A DNA stretch of 64,000 nucleotides from Diploscapter coronatus. Its lineage: Eukaryota > Nematoda > Chromadorea > Rhabditida > Rhabditidae. Location: NCBI GenBank assembly GCA_964036155.1, contig OZ038422.1:61217201-61281200 (forward strand), in the 5' to 3' direction. A program made the position numbers and the translations under genes. Every line of letters begins with the position of its first letter. Position 1 is the first letter of the stretch. Below the pieces are notes generated by a model. The model did not search any database and was not told the DNA's origin. It was given only the letters and a program-made list of their open reading frames with translations. This document shows positions 51,729-62,832 of this stretch, one piece after another.

Positions 51729-52975
51729 GACCTCTAGAATTAGGTCGAAAGTAAAAAATTGAAAAATTCGCCGATAAAAAATAAAGTTTATCGGGATAGA
51801 AAGTTTTAAATTTGAAAGAAGCCAAATGCTGAAATGAAAAATTTTTACAAGAAATAAATAGACTTTCAACCGGAAATTTTAAGAAAAGACACCTTCTCCA
51901 GATAAATAATAAGCTTTTGAATTGGAAAGGGCGATTATTTGAAATTTCAAAACAAAATCAAGCCCTTCCGGAAAAATCAATCTCAATGTTTTGAAAAAGT
52001 TGTTAATTTGGAAAAGACGGCGAAAATCATCAAACATTTTTGATTGGTTTCCTCTTCCATTGATTAGGTGCGATTTTAGGCAGAGAAAGGCAAGATAAGG
52101 CCTGCCGAATGTGGGAAAAACTTATCGAATTAAAAATGCAAAAATAAGGGAAGACTCGATTTTAAGGTTCAATTTTCAAACTAAAAACGTCAATGTAGAG
52201 AAAATCTAGCCTGAATTCAAAATAAGATAAAAAAAATTTCAGTGTCGTGCTCAAGATGACTTCAAATTTGCAAGACCCTATCCTTCAACGTGCAATCCAG
52301 TTGAAAAGAAAGAATCAATATGGGTTGTGGAATTAGTTGAAAAGTGGGGGAAAATCAAATCGCCCCCTATGACCATACACAGTCAAATCGACTGAAAACG
52401 TTCAGGGTTACGAAAGGAGGAGAGATAATGATAACGAGAGAGGGGGAGAGAAACAGAGAAAGTACGAGAGAAATTGATAAAGAGGAAGAGAAAAGCAAAA
52501 CCTGTCTTTCATCTTCATTTATATTTGTGGGGGATCGGAACTATTATTAGACCTATTTATCAGTTTATCTTTGATAAGACATCATTTTTGACCCTATCAA
52601 CGAATTTTTAAAAGTTACCTTTTTATCACACCGCCTTGATTCATTTCTATTGGCCTTTCTGAAAAAGCTCAATTTTTAATATTTCAAATTCCCCAGCTGT
52701 TTACTTTCTTTGGTTAGTATTTAGCAGGATTTCAAATTCATTTCAGACTGCATTTTTTGTAACAATAACATTTATTTAGCAAAAACAGGGAAAACCAGAA
52801 AAAAATTTAGGGGTGGGATGGAATAATTTTTGCAAAAAAAATCAACAAAGAGAAAGGTGGAAGGGGTTTTGAGTTTGAGGCAGCGAAAAGTCGAAGGCGT
52901 TGCTGAAAGTCGAGGAGACAAGCCACTTGACCACGAGAACACGTTCGAATTTTTCCTGCTGCTCCGGAAGACAAT
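51729..52975. other. Intergenic, rps-0 3' UTR and Ras upstream region
   Basis: It holds the rps-0 3' UTR with a minus-strand polyadenylation signal (TTTATT, 52771-52776). The rest is AT-rich, with a purine-rich stretch near 52410-52500. No gene is supported. Confidence 0.45.
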
Positions 52976-55367
52976 CTACCAGTTGCTAGCTGAAAAATTC
53001 GTATTTTTATTATCCCATAAAATGTCGATTCTATTGAATTTAAAATTCCTATTCAATTTACCATTTTCTCAAAATGGAGCGTCATTTCTAAAAAAAAAAC
53101 TGAAAGAAACAATTTCAGAATATAATGAAAGTCACAAGCGGCTCATTTTTCTACTAATCAGTGCCAACTTCTTTTCTATAATTTTTCAAGTAAAGAAATG
53201 ACTAGAAACCAGGGCTGCAAATTTACGACTATCGGACTTTTTCGGGCATCAATTTGCAACTCTGCTAGAAGTAGCTTTCTCTACAAACTAACCAGTAGCA
53301 GCTCCCCAGTCCTGTCCGCCAGGGCCGTCGGCCTTGGCAGCAGTCCACGAGGCGGCCTCCTGAGCCCAGTCCTTGATCTCTGGCTGCGCCATGAAGTCGA
53401 TCTGGTCCACGGTTGGCACCTGTAAGTTATTTTTTATTTTCCAATTTTACTTTTTTTTATCTTTCAATGTTAAACTTATGTTTTGGGATTTCTGTAGGCT
53501 TCATAAATTGTCCAGGTTGAATGTCTCAATAAACCCTCAATTTTTGAAAGACCAACTTGGAATTTGAAAATTCTTGATTTTAAAAGTCTCACTTTTATGT
53601 CTTTTTCACAAGAAAAATAAATTTCGTACCTCAGCCTGCATGGGCACTTCTTGGGTCTCAACGATGTCGTCCTTCTCCTGCTCAGTGGGGTCTCTGAAAA
53701 CGTTCGGTTAAAAATGGATTAATCTTCCAAAATTCTAGGAAAGTTAATTATTTCTGAACACAAAATAATAAGATTTTTTTTTAAAAACAATGTCTCAAGT
53801 TCTACTTTCCCAAGTCATTTCTATGATTTTTGTACCTGTAGAAGTAGAGATCGGGCATGATCTCCTTGCCGTCGATGACGAATCCTGTGGTGCGGCTGAT
53901 CTTGCCGCGCAGTAGCAGAATCTCGCGCGCCAACATCCACCACATCAGACCGATCGATTTCTCGCCCTGAAAAATAAATTCCCAATTATTTTATCATTTT
54001 AGAAGGGCGATGTTTCTGCGTCATTTTCTTTCAGAAAATGGCAAGTTCTACATGTAGCTTCTCCTGCTGATTCTTCACGTTTTCATGCATAAACTTTCAA
54101 TCGTTTTTCTTCGGAGAAATTTTAAAACTTGAATCTTTTGTCAAGACTAGCCTTGTTGTTGCAGGGAATGGCGATGTCGATGAGCTTGAGCGGCGACTCA
54201 GTGTTGCAGAACGAGATCACTGGCACGTTCACGTACGACGCCTCAGTGGTCACCTGAAATTTTGATCTTGCATTGTCTAATTTTCATATTTCTAGAAATT
54301 TCTTTAAAATATGCTAATTTATTAGGCCTTTCTTGTAAATCTGTCATTAACTTTTTACATTTCTAAAAAGTCAACCTGATGATCGATCCTGGGGTCGGAG
54401 ATGACGAGGAGTCGGGGCTCCTTGAAGGTCTTCTGGATCTGATTAGTCAGGCAGCCGGGCGAGAAACGGCCGAAGATCGCAGTTGCTCCAGTGTGAGCAG
54501 CGAACTGAAAACATGTGCCTTTTAAGATTTGATACCTCGTTTTCAAAATATTAGATTTGAACTTTAGAATTTGAAAGATCATCAGGTCTTTTTCTTGAAG
54601 ATGAACATTTTTACGTTTTATTTACTATTTTTTGAAAAATCCACCCCCAATGCTTTCAAACAAAAATTGGTGAATTTGCCAAGAGATCGAAGAAAAATAG
54701 TGAATTTTCGAACCTTGAGAAGAGCTCTCTGTGCGAAAGGTCTTGCGGAGACAACAACCACGTCGGCGGGATTCTCGACTGCAGCGATGGCTCTGAAATC
54801 AAAATGCATAATTTTTTTTAGACTCTATTTTATCCCTGGGTTCTAAAATTTTAAGAAACTTCAAGTTTCTGACCCAAGGGTCAATTTTGAAATATTCTAC
54901 CTCGCCGCCAGCAGCAGCTTCTCCCACGTCTTGCGGATGTTGATGATGTATGTACCTGGAAAAATGTCCGATGAAGTTTTAAATTTAGAGATTCCGGTTA
55001 TCAAGTTTTTTCGATAGGAAATTCGTATTTTTAAAGGATAATTTTTACAAGTTTCGGTGATTTCACTTTGAAAAGAATACTTAATTTCTAAATTTTCAAA
55101 AAGTAAATAAAATTACCATCCTCGCGCCTCTTGTAGACATACTGCTCCATCTGGAAGTCGGCGTTGGCCGATCCGATGTGAGCGTTCGTCGCCAGCAACT
55201 TGATCACATCGTCCTTCTGAAATCGGGGCTCGCCATTATATTTTCATCGACTCAAGCTCAACTCTCGGTTAAAATGCTCAAACAGTTTAACCAAGATTTT
55301 TATTCCTAGAAGAAAATCGCATGATATTTCGTACCTGCAGCGCAAACGGCTCGTATCCGTTCGACAT
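52976..55367 (-). CDS. rps-0: 40S ribosomal protein SA
   Basis: Ten minus-strand exons (55335-55367, 55117-55216, 54901-54955, 54714-54792, 54376-54504, 54152-54253, 53836-53966, 53630-53693, 53293-53419, 52976-52989) give 277 residues, the expected family length. The protein is a core small-subunit component (uS2 family). Conserved blocks include [38 protein letters not shown] and [18 protein letters not shown]. The Trp-rich acidic tail is typical. Without the 14-base last exon the frame would stop at 53288 after WGAATG; with it the protein ends TASNW, which I prefer because SA proteins end in such Trp motifs. Intron 53967-54151 is GC-AG. An acceptor-like TTTCAG lies 5 bases before the ATG. 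Confidence 0.95.
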
Positions 55368-55929
55368 TTTACCTGAAATTTAAAAAAATGTTTTGAAAGA
55401 TAAATGAAGCGAGGCGATTTGTTTTTTAGAAAATTTTAGAAGAAGATTTTTCTGGAAAAATAATATAATTTTTGTCAGTAATTATAGAGATAATTGCCCT
55501 ATAATTATGGATAATTAAAGTTATTAGAGCATAGAAAACAATTGAAAACGAAGACTCGAATTTTCAAAACGAGTTTTCGAACGGATAAAGAAAGAAATTG
55601 ATGGAATTCAAAGAGAATCGAGTTAATTGGGTCTAGTTAGAATTTCTGGAGTTAATTAGAAGGATAATTAAAGCAATTAAAGACGAGAAACAGTAATTAT
55701 TCTGCGAAATTTGATAAATTAGGCCAGAAAAGCAAAGGGAGGAGATATGGTAGAGACGGAGAAAAATGCAAGAGGGGCGAAGTAAAGTGGGCGTGGCGAA
55801 AAGTGGATGGAAGAGCGTGAAGAAAAATGAATAAATCGAGGTATTTATTGGATTTCAAGGCATTCTTTTTTAGAAAAATAATAAAAAGATAGAATATTTA
55901 TTGAAAGAGCCTTAAAAATTTGTTTAAAA
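55368..55929. other. Intergenic between rps-0 and a Cys-rich gene
   Basis: The rps-0 upstream region, with an ATTA/TAAT-rich stretch around 55480-55700 and no TATA box near the ATG. No gene is supported. Confidence 0.4.
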
Positions 55930-57130
55930 TCAAGATTCTTCATTTTCAGTGAGCTTTGCTAGCCATTTTCTTCGCAAGATTTTGATTTGGGTCGATGAGA
56001 AGTGGCTTCTTTTGGAGCACGGCTTTAGTGTACATCTAGCATCGCAGGGATTCGGAGTATATGGCTCACAGCAGCAGTAGCATTTCGAGTCTATGCTAAA
56101 AATCTTTTTTAGCTCATTCTTTAGGAAACAAGTCAAATAATTTGTAGCTTTCTGATAAAATCCGGCTTTAGATCCATTATTCCGGATGAAAATTTCATTT
56201 TCGCATGTATGTGTGTTACCAAAATTCAATAGGCAAATATACAAATGAAAAAAGGAAATTTTGATACTTACCTAATACAGTTCAAAGGCTTCAGTGCCCA
56301 TACTTGCTCTCTTATGCTCGGAGGAACAATTGCTCCCAAGAACGACTCTGCGGTCGTGTATCTAAAATTTTGAAGGATCGCCAAAATGGGGCAACATTTT
56401 CCGAACCTCGGTGGCCAAACCCTGCATTTCCCTGAAGGCTCGTCATAAGCTTGAGGCGCCATCGCACAGGCTTGATTCTCTGTGGGTAGGTCGCAAATTC
56501 TATCAGCTACGCCGACGGAATTTCCACTGAAAATTTGAATTTGGTCATTTTTTAAAGACTTTTTTAGATTTACCCCGGAGTATAATCACAGCGTGGTGAA
56601 CAGGAAACTTGTATATTGCACATGCCGCATGCTGGAAATTTTGAGATAGCGAAAATTATTTTTAAAAAATAGAAAATTCGAACCATCAGCAGATTTGTTG
56701 AACAATTCAGCATAGTCCATGACTTTTTGCACAATCGGATTACCAATTCCGGTAATTAGCTAAAAGCTCTAAAATTGTCAGAGCGTTTTTCCGACACTTA
56801 CCGACATATACCGATTGCTATAGCATTGCTGCGGTAGCCTACTCCAAAATGATCTATCTGACGTGCTAAAATTTCTTAAACTTAGACTTAGCGATAAAAA
56901 ATTAACAATATCAACGTTTTATGCCACGACGTTACAAGATTTCAAGATTGCCCAGAAAAAGTTCCTTAAACTTACCTAAAACATGGCCCGTACTCGCTCC
57001 AATCGTGGCAATTTGAGGTTTTTCCTGCTTTGGAAATCGACGAGAACGCTGACGCCAGAAATGCGTCGGAGAGTTTTGCGAAACTCAGAAAAGTCGTTAG
57101 AAAGACGATTAGAACTTCATGAGATATCAT
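55930..57130 (-). CDS. Secreted cysteine-rich protein, unknown family
   Basis: Seven minus-strand exons join in frame to about 246 residues, ending ENEES at 55930. A signal peptide ([20 protein letters not shown]) is followed by [10 protein letters not shown], which resembles the start of a thrombospondin type 1 repeat. Further cysteine clusters follow ([31 protein letters not shown]), and the tail is basic ([10 protein letters not shown]). The nearest idea is a nematode-specific secreted protein with one TSP1-like module. I cannot assign a function or a symbol. The ATG at 57128-57130 is chosen because it starts the signal peptide. Confidence 0.7.
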
Positions 57131-58370
57131 ATCAATAACTGCGGATTGCGAGAAAAGAATTGGTGAAATAGATAAAGCGAAAAATAGAGATCCAAAGAAA
57201 AAGGCAGGAACGAGTTATGGCAAAAATGCTACGACAAAGGCATCAATCCTGTCTTCTCGCTTTCGTTATTTCGTCTGTCACAACTTCTATGTATCAATAT
57301 CGAAAGCAAACTTTGAAAATTGTCAGTCATACGTCAAAATATCATAGAAATCATTCGAATATCATAACTAGACATTCAAGTAGTTTATGGTAAACAAACT
57401 AAATATTTATCATGAAGATCACCTCTATTCCGATCATTTTTAAAACCGTTTAATTAGAGAAGCTACGATATCGATTTGTCTACCACATGCTTTCCCGTTT
57501 TCATCAACAAATAGTACATCGAGTTGAAAATCTACTAAAATTTTCACTGCATAGCAAAATTTTAATAATGGAACCCTTCTTTGAGCTTCACAATAACTGA
57601 CAGTTTCGCGAATGATAACACTAAAATTCTGTATCTTGTCGAAACGCAATGAGAAATGACTGGCCGAATAAAATGGGAAGCGATTGCAGAAAATGTGTCG
57701 CACAAAAACGAACATAACTTTGCTCAAACTGAACCTTTTTCGAAGATCTAAAAACCATTCTGTCTCGGATAACCTCACCGATCATATTGATATCAGATTT
57801 TCCCATTAGATCACCTATTCCGAAAGTTCATTTGGCTTCTCGAACTTAATAAACAAGGAAGTTCTATTAATTTTTTATCATTAAAGACTTCCTTATCGGT
57901 AATCTAATAAGAATCTGCAAACAAAGGTCGTCGAAATCCACTCAACCGTGGGAACTCTGAGTAAGCATTGCTAGTGATTTTTTTAGGTTTACCGACCTTC
58001 TGACCGATGCGATGTCTATTTTCCTAGTCGCAAGCAACAATCATCTGTAAACATACTCTTGGACATAGAGCTTCGAGAGACTCTGAAGATGAAGAGAAAA
58101 CACAATCCTTTTCGGGGGGTTTTGCTCTAATTCTTCGCCTTTTTTCTATCTCACGTTCTCGAACAAGGTTGGGTGTGTGTGAACTTTTGAAAACGGCTTC
58201 ACGTATTCTATGATCTACCATCATTCTGATCAGTGATATGAACAATTTTTGTCAAATTTGATCAGTTTTATAGAAGTTATGCCATCATGACCGTTAATGA
58301 ATTTTATCATGCTATAATATCGTTTCCCATATACCATGACTTATGTCTGATCATTTCACTTCAGATCTCT
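57131..58370. other. Intergenic region with a doubtful open frame
   Basis: An open frame of 112 codons on the minus strand (57440-57778, containing LSETEWFLDLRKRF and DVLFVDENGKACG) has no signal peptide, splice context or family that I recognise. It might be an old gene remnant. The rest is non-coding. An acceptor CACTTCAG ends at 58364, 6 bases before the next ATG. Confidence 0.35.
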
Positions 58371-59184
58371 ATGAATTGCCATCAAAATTGGAATGTTTAT
58401 TTATTGTTAGTCGTCTATAGTACAGCAGTAGTCGCTAACAACGTTTGGTATTTGCCGTCTCTCGAAAGTCTAGAGAATTTTCAGCCTTTAGACATTGAGA
58501 ATTGTGCTCAACGTAAGACATGACTTTTGATTACTTTAACAATGATGATTCTTAGAATGCACAACCACGGCAGACTGTAAACTCGATACATATTGTTTCG
58601 GAGCAACGACGCATAGTCAGGGATGCTGTTTGAAAGGTAATGATAAAGTTTTTGTTTGGGTCAACTTTTGAGAAAAAAAAATTTTAGCCCTAAAACCCAA
58701 CGAGACTGGATGCATCCTGGAAGAGCAGTGCAAGGAAGCGTGCGAATCGACGATATGCGATCGAAGCCAAACGCCGTCGAGGTGTCTTTGCGAGAAGGGA
58801 CATCACTTCCTATTCAACAAATGCTGTAAGTTTATTCTATTATTTTAACAGATCTATTAGTAGCATTAAACTTGGTCACTTGGAAGCTTCATATATAAGA
58901 CACGAGACATGTCGAAATTGTGTGATACGAGATGCTTACCCCACCATTCCCTACTCTACTCTTTCCCTATGTCTCGCGTTATGATATAATGCGATTTCCA
59001 AGTAGCCTCCAACTCAAAAGAAGTTATCCAGAAAATTTCAGGGAAGAAATGCCCACCATTCGCGTTTCCCGATCCTGTTGTCGATGCTAAGGGATTTAGT
59101 TCGTGCAAATTGCGCATGGACGCCGCGAGCGCATTACAATATTTCCGACGATCAAAACGAGAACTGCGAAAAAACTTCTGCTAA
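58371..59184 (+). CDS. Secreted cysteine-rich protein with basic C-terminus
   Basis: Four exons (58371-58512, 58556-58636, 58688-58825, 59042-59184) give 167 residues. The first exon carries a signal peptide (NVYLLLVVYSTAVVA). Cysteine motifs CTTTADCKLDTYC, GCCLK and CLCEKGHHFLFNKC resemble an EB- or EGF-like module. The C-terminus has clustered basic pairs (FRRSKRELRKNFC), which could be proteolytic processing sites. The family is not identified. A candidate spliced-leader acceptor lies 6 bases upstream of the ATG, and AATAAA is at 59298, inside the 3' region shared with the convergent gene. Confidence 0.7.
58878..59003. repeat. Foldback repeat in intron 3 of the Cys-rich gene
   Basis: ACTTGGAA (58878-58885) faces TTCCAAGT (58996-59003). 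Inside them, ATATA...CGAGACAT faces ATGTCTCG...ATGATATAAT. The arms are imperfect over about 40 bases, and the loop has a CTACTCTACTC tract similar to the foldback at 34117. Confidence 0.5.
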
Positions 59185-59335
59185 TCAACGAATCAGTATT
59201 AGGATGAACTTCACTTAGTTGTGAGAAGTGACTATTTGGTAACTTCTCATAATGATATAAGTTTGCCAAGTATTATCGAAACCTTTATCACAAGATGAAT
59301 AAAGCTTTATACGAATTAAAAATCACAAATTCCTA

Positions 59336-60171
59336 TCAATTTAAGAAAGCTGCAATAGAAATTGCAAATGTGATAAGAAGTGTTGAAATTCCGTCGAATT
59401 TGTAGCAATTTTTAGCGACTGATACTGAACCTCCTGAGCTAGGAGGCTGAGCGTAGGAGTCACTTCCCTGGGCCTGAAATTTAGAAATTAAGAAGTGCTA
59501 TGGCAACGTAAGGACGTGAATTTTTGTTAGAAAGTGTGGGGGGAAAGATCAAGGTGAGGATAGAAAAATTTCTGAAAAAGAAGTTCACGCTCTCACGTCA
59601 CCGCATCATTTTTTGTTGATCTAAAAATCATCGATAAATTTGAAAGAATAAAATTTTGAGTACTTACAGATTGCCCGCTACTGGGCCCGGATGGAGGTAG
59701 TAGCTGGGCTAAGCCACCGTTATTACCGCGGGATGGTTGTTGGTTCGTACCTGGTTGTGGGAGTGCGTTCTGAAAGGGGTCGCTCAAAATGAAGATCAAC
59801 TTGGAAGTGTGAACTTACAATGTATTGTCGAAAATAACTATCGGTGTTGCACAAATTCGACAAGCAAATGCACTCGACGTCTCTTGGGTCATCACGCTCT
59901 CTCCAGCAGCCTCCCGATTCCTTGCCATTCGATCGTGCATCCCACATATCATCAGGCTTGGCTCTGTCTTGATCGTCCAACAAATAACCACCGCTTCTAT
60001 ATTTGTATGACGCCTAAACAATCTCAATGAAATCACTTCAGCAAATCATGCACTCACAGTGCAACCATAGCCCATACTAGGGACTTGATATGTTTGACCA
60101 TCATCCTCCTTCCAGCATTGTTGTGAGAATACCGCTACGAACAAGGCTGCTAGAATCCAAAGTCGAAGCAT
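59336..60171 (-). CDS. GPI-anchored Ly6/uPAR-like protein
   Basis: Four minus-strand exons (60058-60171, 59819-60013, 59668-59769, 59336-59473), all phase 0, give 182 residues. A signal peptide (MLRLWILAALFVAVFSQ) leads into a domain with QQCWKEDD, GYGCT, GGCWRERDD and the closing VECICLSNLCNTD, which matches the C-x-C...LCN ending of Ly6/three-finger proteins. A Pro/Ser/Gln-rich linker follows. The C-terminus (STLLITFAISIAAFLN) is a hydrophobic tail ending the protein, as in GPI-anchored precursors. It probably sits at the outer cell surface. Nematode members include neuronal and epidermal proteins; which one is not determined. It is convergent with the gene at 58371. Confidence 0.75.
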
Positions 60172-60800
60172 TTTACCTAAAATTATTGGAATCTACCAGA
60201 GTTTGAACACGAAAATGTAAAATATCGTCAAAAATCATTGGGAACCGATAATTTATGCGAGTTGAAAACGGCAGAACTTGGTGAGGAGTGGAGATTAAAT
60301 AAGGTTGACGAAACCAGATGGAAACCAAAATGACGTAAAAATAGGTAAAATAAGAGGTAAAAATTGTGCAAGCGCTAGATTCTAATAACTTTTGCAAATA
60401 CTGTCTTGCGTTAATTCTTTGCTTATGCCACATTTTGTTACACATTAGAAATTCAGAGATCAAAATTTCAATAAAAAGTAAATAAAATCGTCGTATAAAG
60501 TCTGGAAGAATAAAAACACAACTTTTTATTCCGGAAATTTTCAAAACGTACCCCCCTCTCGAAATAACTAAGCTTCCTTGCCATTTACCTTTCAAATTGC
60601 CCATGCTCGGCATTTACATCTTTTTCTTAATTTATGACAGATTTATTATGTCTTCGACCAAAAAATAACTAAATCAGTAAGCATTCTTTGAACAGAAGTT
60701 TCCATAAATTAACCGCAATGTTTACCATTCATGAATTACATCAAATCACAATTTTCGAGAAAAAATCGAAAATATCATCGTTTTTTAATTCATTTAGAAT
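60172..60800. other. Intergenic between Ly6-like and PITH genes
   Basis: The Ly6-like promoter side and the PITH gene 3' side. A TTTATT near 60640 could be the PITH polyadenylation signal. The open frame on the minus strand around 60173-60613 lacks coding character. Confidence 0.4.
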
Positions 60801-62166
60801 TTAGAACAGCGTTTTGCCAATCGCTTCTGGAATTTCGCCCTTGTGATCTGCCACGTTCGGGTTCAACTCGTAGGTCGTGATCGGAACCTGGAAATTCAAA
60901 AGTTCAAAATAATCCTTTTTTAATTCTCTGATACAAACTCTTTTGAAACTTAAACTCTTATGAAAGATCACAAACCTTAAATGCATTTTTTCAATAAACA
61001 GGATAATTTCATTTGCTTCCAAATATAAAGTATTATTGGGAAAATAGAGAATTTTTACCTTTCCTCTAAGAATATCCTGTTGATACTCGCCCCTCAGCCC
61101 GATATAGTAGACCTTGGTCTCGTCAGCGCCGAAATTCCTCTCGATGAAAATGCTCAGATGCGAGACGTTGTTGAATTTGGCCGTCTTTAGCGGGTAGTCC
61201 ACTTCTCCTGAACATTTCAAATAATTTTAATAGAATTTAGAAAATTTAGGATTTTTTGTTAAAATACGAACCAGCCGGATCCTGCTTCACATCGATCATT
61301 TGTTCCGGCTCGGCGCTGCAGTCATCAAAGGACATCTAAAGTTTTTGTCTAAAGAATTCAAATAAGAGAGTACAAACCGAATTAAGGCATGCTTTAGAAA
61401 TGAATTTATTACTTACCGCAGGCCTATCCTTATACAACTTGACTCGGGCTGGGTGGCTCGCGTCCTGATCGCCCGAAATGCACAACCCGGTCAGACGGAC
61501 GTGCGCGGAGAAGGGAATGTTGAACAGCAACTCTGCGTCCGCATCCGATTCGACGAATTTCGTGCTCAATTCGAAAAAGTAGAAAATTTTTTTATTACAA
61601 ACACAAGACAAAAATTGAATTAAAATAGGGTTAAAACATCTAAAATTTTGAACAAAAGAGGAAATCTATGGAAAATAGGTTCTTTTTAATTTTATGAAAA
61701 GTCTAACCGATCATTCTTGCTATTCATCGACTTGAACACGAGTTTACCATCGCCGTCGCGACTCTCGTTCAGAGTATTGACCTGGAATTTCAAAAGTAGA
61801 AAAAAACCAATAAGAAACGGATTACTGAAGCTTTTCTCCAAATTCATTCTGACCACAATCACTCTTCAAAACGACTACGAAATTCAGATATTAGAAAAAG
61901 TCAAGATTGCTGCAATTCTTTTAAAATTCCGACTTATTGTGGTTTTTCTTTCAACTTTCATAAGATCTTGATGAACATTTGCAGAGCTTCAATGGAATAA
62001 ATATTTTTGAAGACAAACTAAAATAAAGGAATAAAACTCCAACCTGCTCCAAGACGATGTACTGATAGAGGTTGTAGTCGAAAACCAGGGGTTGCCGCTC
62101 CAAAGCCTCGTGAGAGCAGCTCTCTCCGTGACCATGCCCGTCACCCGAATGGCCATGATCACACAT
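60801..62166 (-). CDS. PITHD1: PITH domain protein, PITHD1 orthologue
   Basis: Six minus-strand exons (62044-62166, 61708-61781, 61417-61564, 61272-61335, 61059-61207, 60801-60887) give 214 residues, the usual length. PITH domains bind the 26S proteasome in thioredoxin-like TXNL1; PITHD1 itself is a small cytosolic protein linked to proteasome function. The His/Gly-rich start (MCDHGHSGDGHGHGESC) is typical. Diagnostic blocks are FNIPFSAHVRLTGLCI, the acidic Asp pair region, HLSIFIERNFG, YYIGLRGEYQ and TTYELNPNVADHK. The C. elegans orthologue is ZK353.9 as I recall, close to cyy-1. An acceptor-like TTTTTAG ends 7 bases before the ATG. Confidence 0.93.
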
Positions 62167-62832
62167 TGCAAATCTAAAAACACGCCCCACTCACTTTTTC
62201 AAAGTCAAGAACTACACGATAAAAAATACAAGTCAGAATCAAACTGGGAAACGTAAAATTAAAATTGAATTGAAAATTTAGATGATTTATTTTCTCGAAA
62301 GTCATATAAAATCGTTCTTCTGCAAGAATTTGACAATTTTTCGAAGAAAAAATGTGCACCTTTGAAGTCGATAGGCTTCTATAAGAGTTAGAATAGAGTT
62401 TACATGGAGCAAGAAAGTCTGACTTGAATAGAATTAATAGAACTTCATCAAATTTAATAAATTATACAAATTTAAGTATTTTCAGGAAATTACTGGAAAG
62501 ATTTCAGCGAATGATTGCAAAAATTATTACACAGATTATTATGGTCTAGTACATGTATTAGAGCTGACATAAAAATACTGATAAAAACTTGAAAATTAAC
62601 CATTCAAACACCTGCTAATTGCTAAATTTTGACAAAAAAAGCCATCTAAAATTTAGTAATTAGCATGTTCAAAAGTGATCAATTTTCAGATTTTTATCTC
62701 TAACAATGCCACTTAAAATAGCAACCTTGGTCCGGAGAAAATTGGAAAGAAATTAATAAATTAGAATTTCGGCAAAAATCGAAAAAAAAAACATGGCAAA
62801 TTCAAAACCAAACCGCTATCCATCCAACTGCG
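62167..62832. other. cyy-1 3' region and PITH upstream region
   Basis: The 666 bases between two genes on the same strand. It contains the foldback repeat at 62579-62700, and no clear AATAAA was found for cyy-1. The acceptor-like site before the PITH ATG would fit a downstream operon gene, but the gap is longer than typical. Confidence 0.4.
62579..62700. repeat. Long foldback repeat with a 7-A loop
   Basis: The left arm (GATAAAAACTTGAAAATT...GCTAATTGCTAAATTTT) and the reverse complement of the right arm (GATAAAAATCTGAAAATT...GCTAATTACTAAATTTT) match over about 54 bases with scattered changes. It forms a near-complete hairpin, as in MITE remnants. Confidence 0.65.

Noticed and set aside
52830..53201. 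123-codon open frame on the plus strand
   Set aside because: It lies antisense to the rps-0 last intron, last exon and 3' UTR and shows low-complexity Lys/Phe/Leu content.
57440..57778. 112-codon open frame on the minus strand
   Set aside because: It may be a remnant, but there is no recognisable domain, signal peptide or splice partner, so it was not called as a gene.
60173..60613. 146-codon open frame on the minus strand downstream of the PITH gene
   Set aside because: Codon composition is that of AT-rich non-coding DNA, it overlaps the Ly6-like gene promoter, and no family features are seen.
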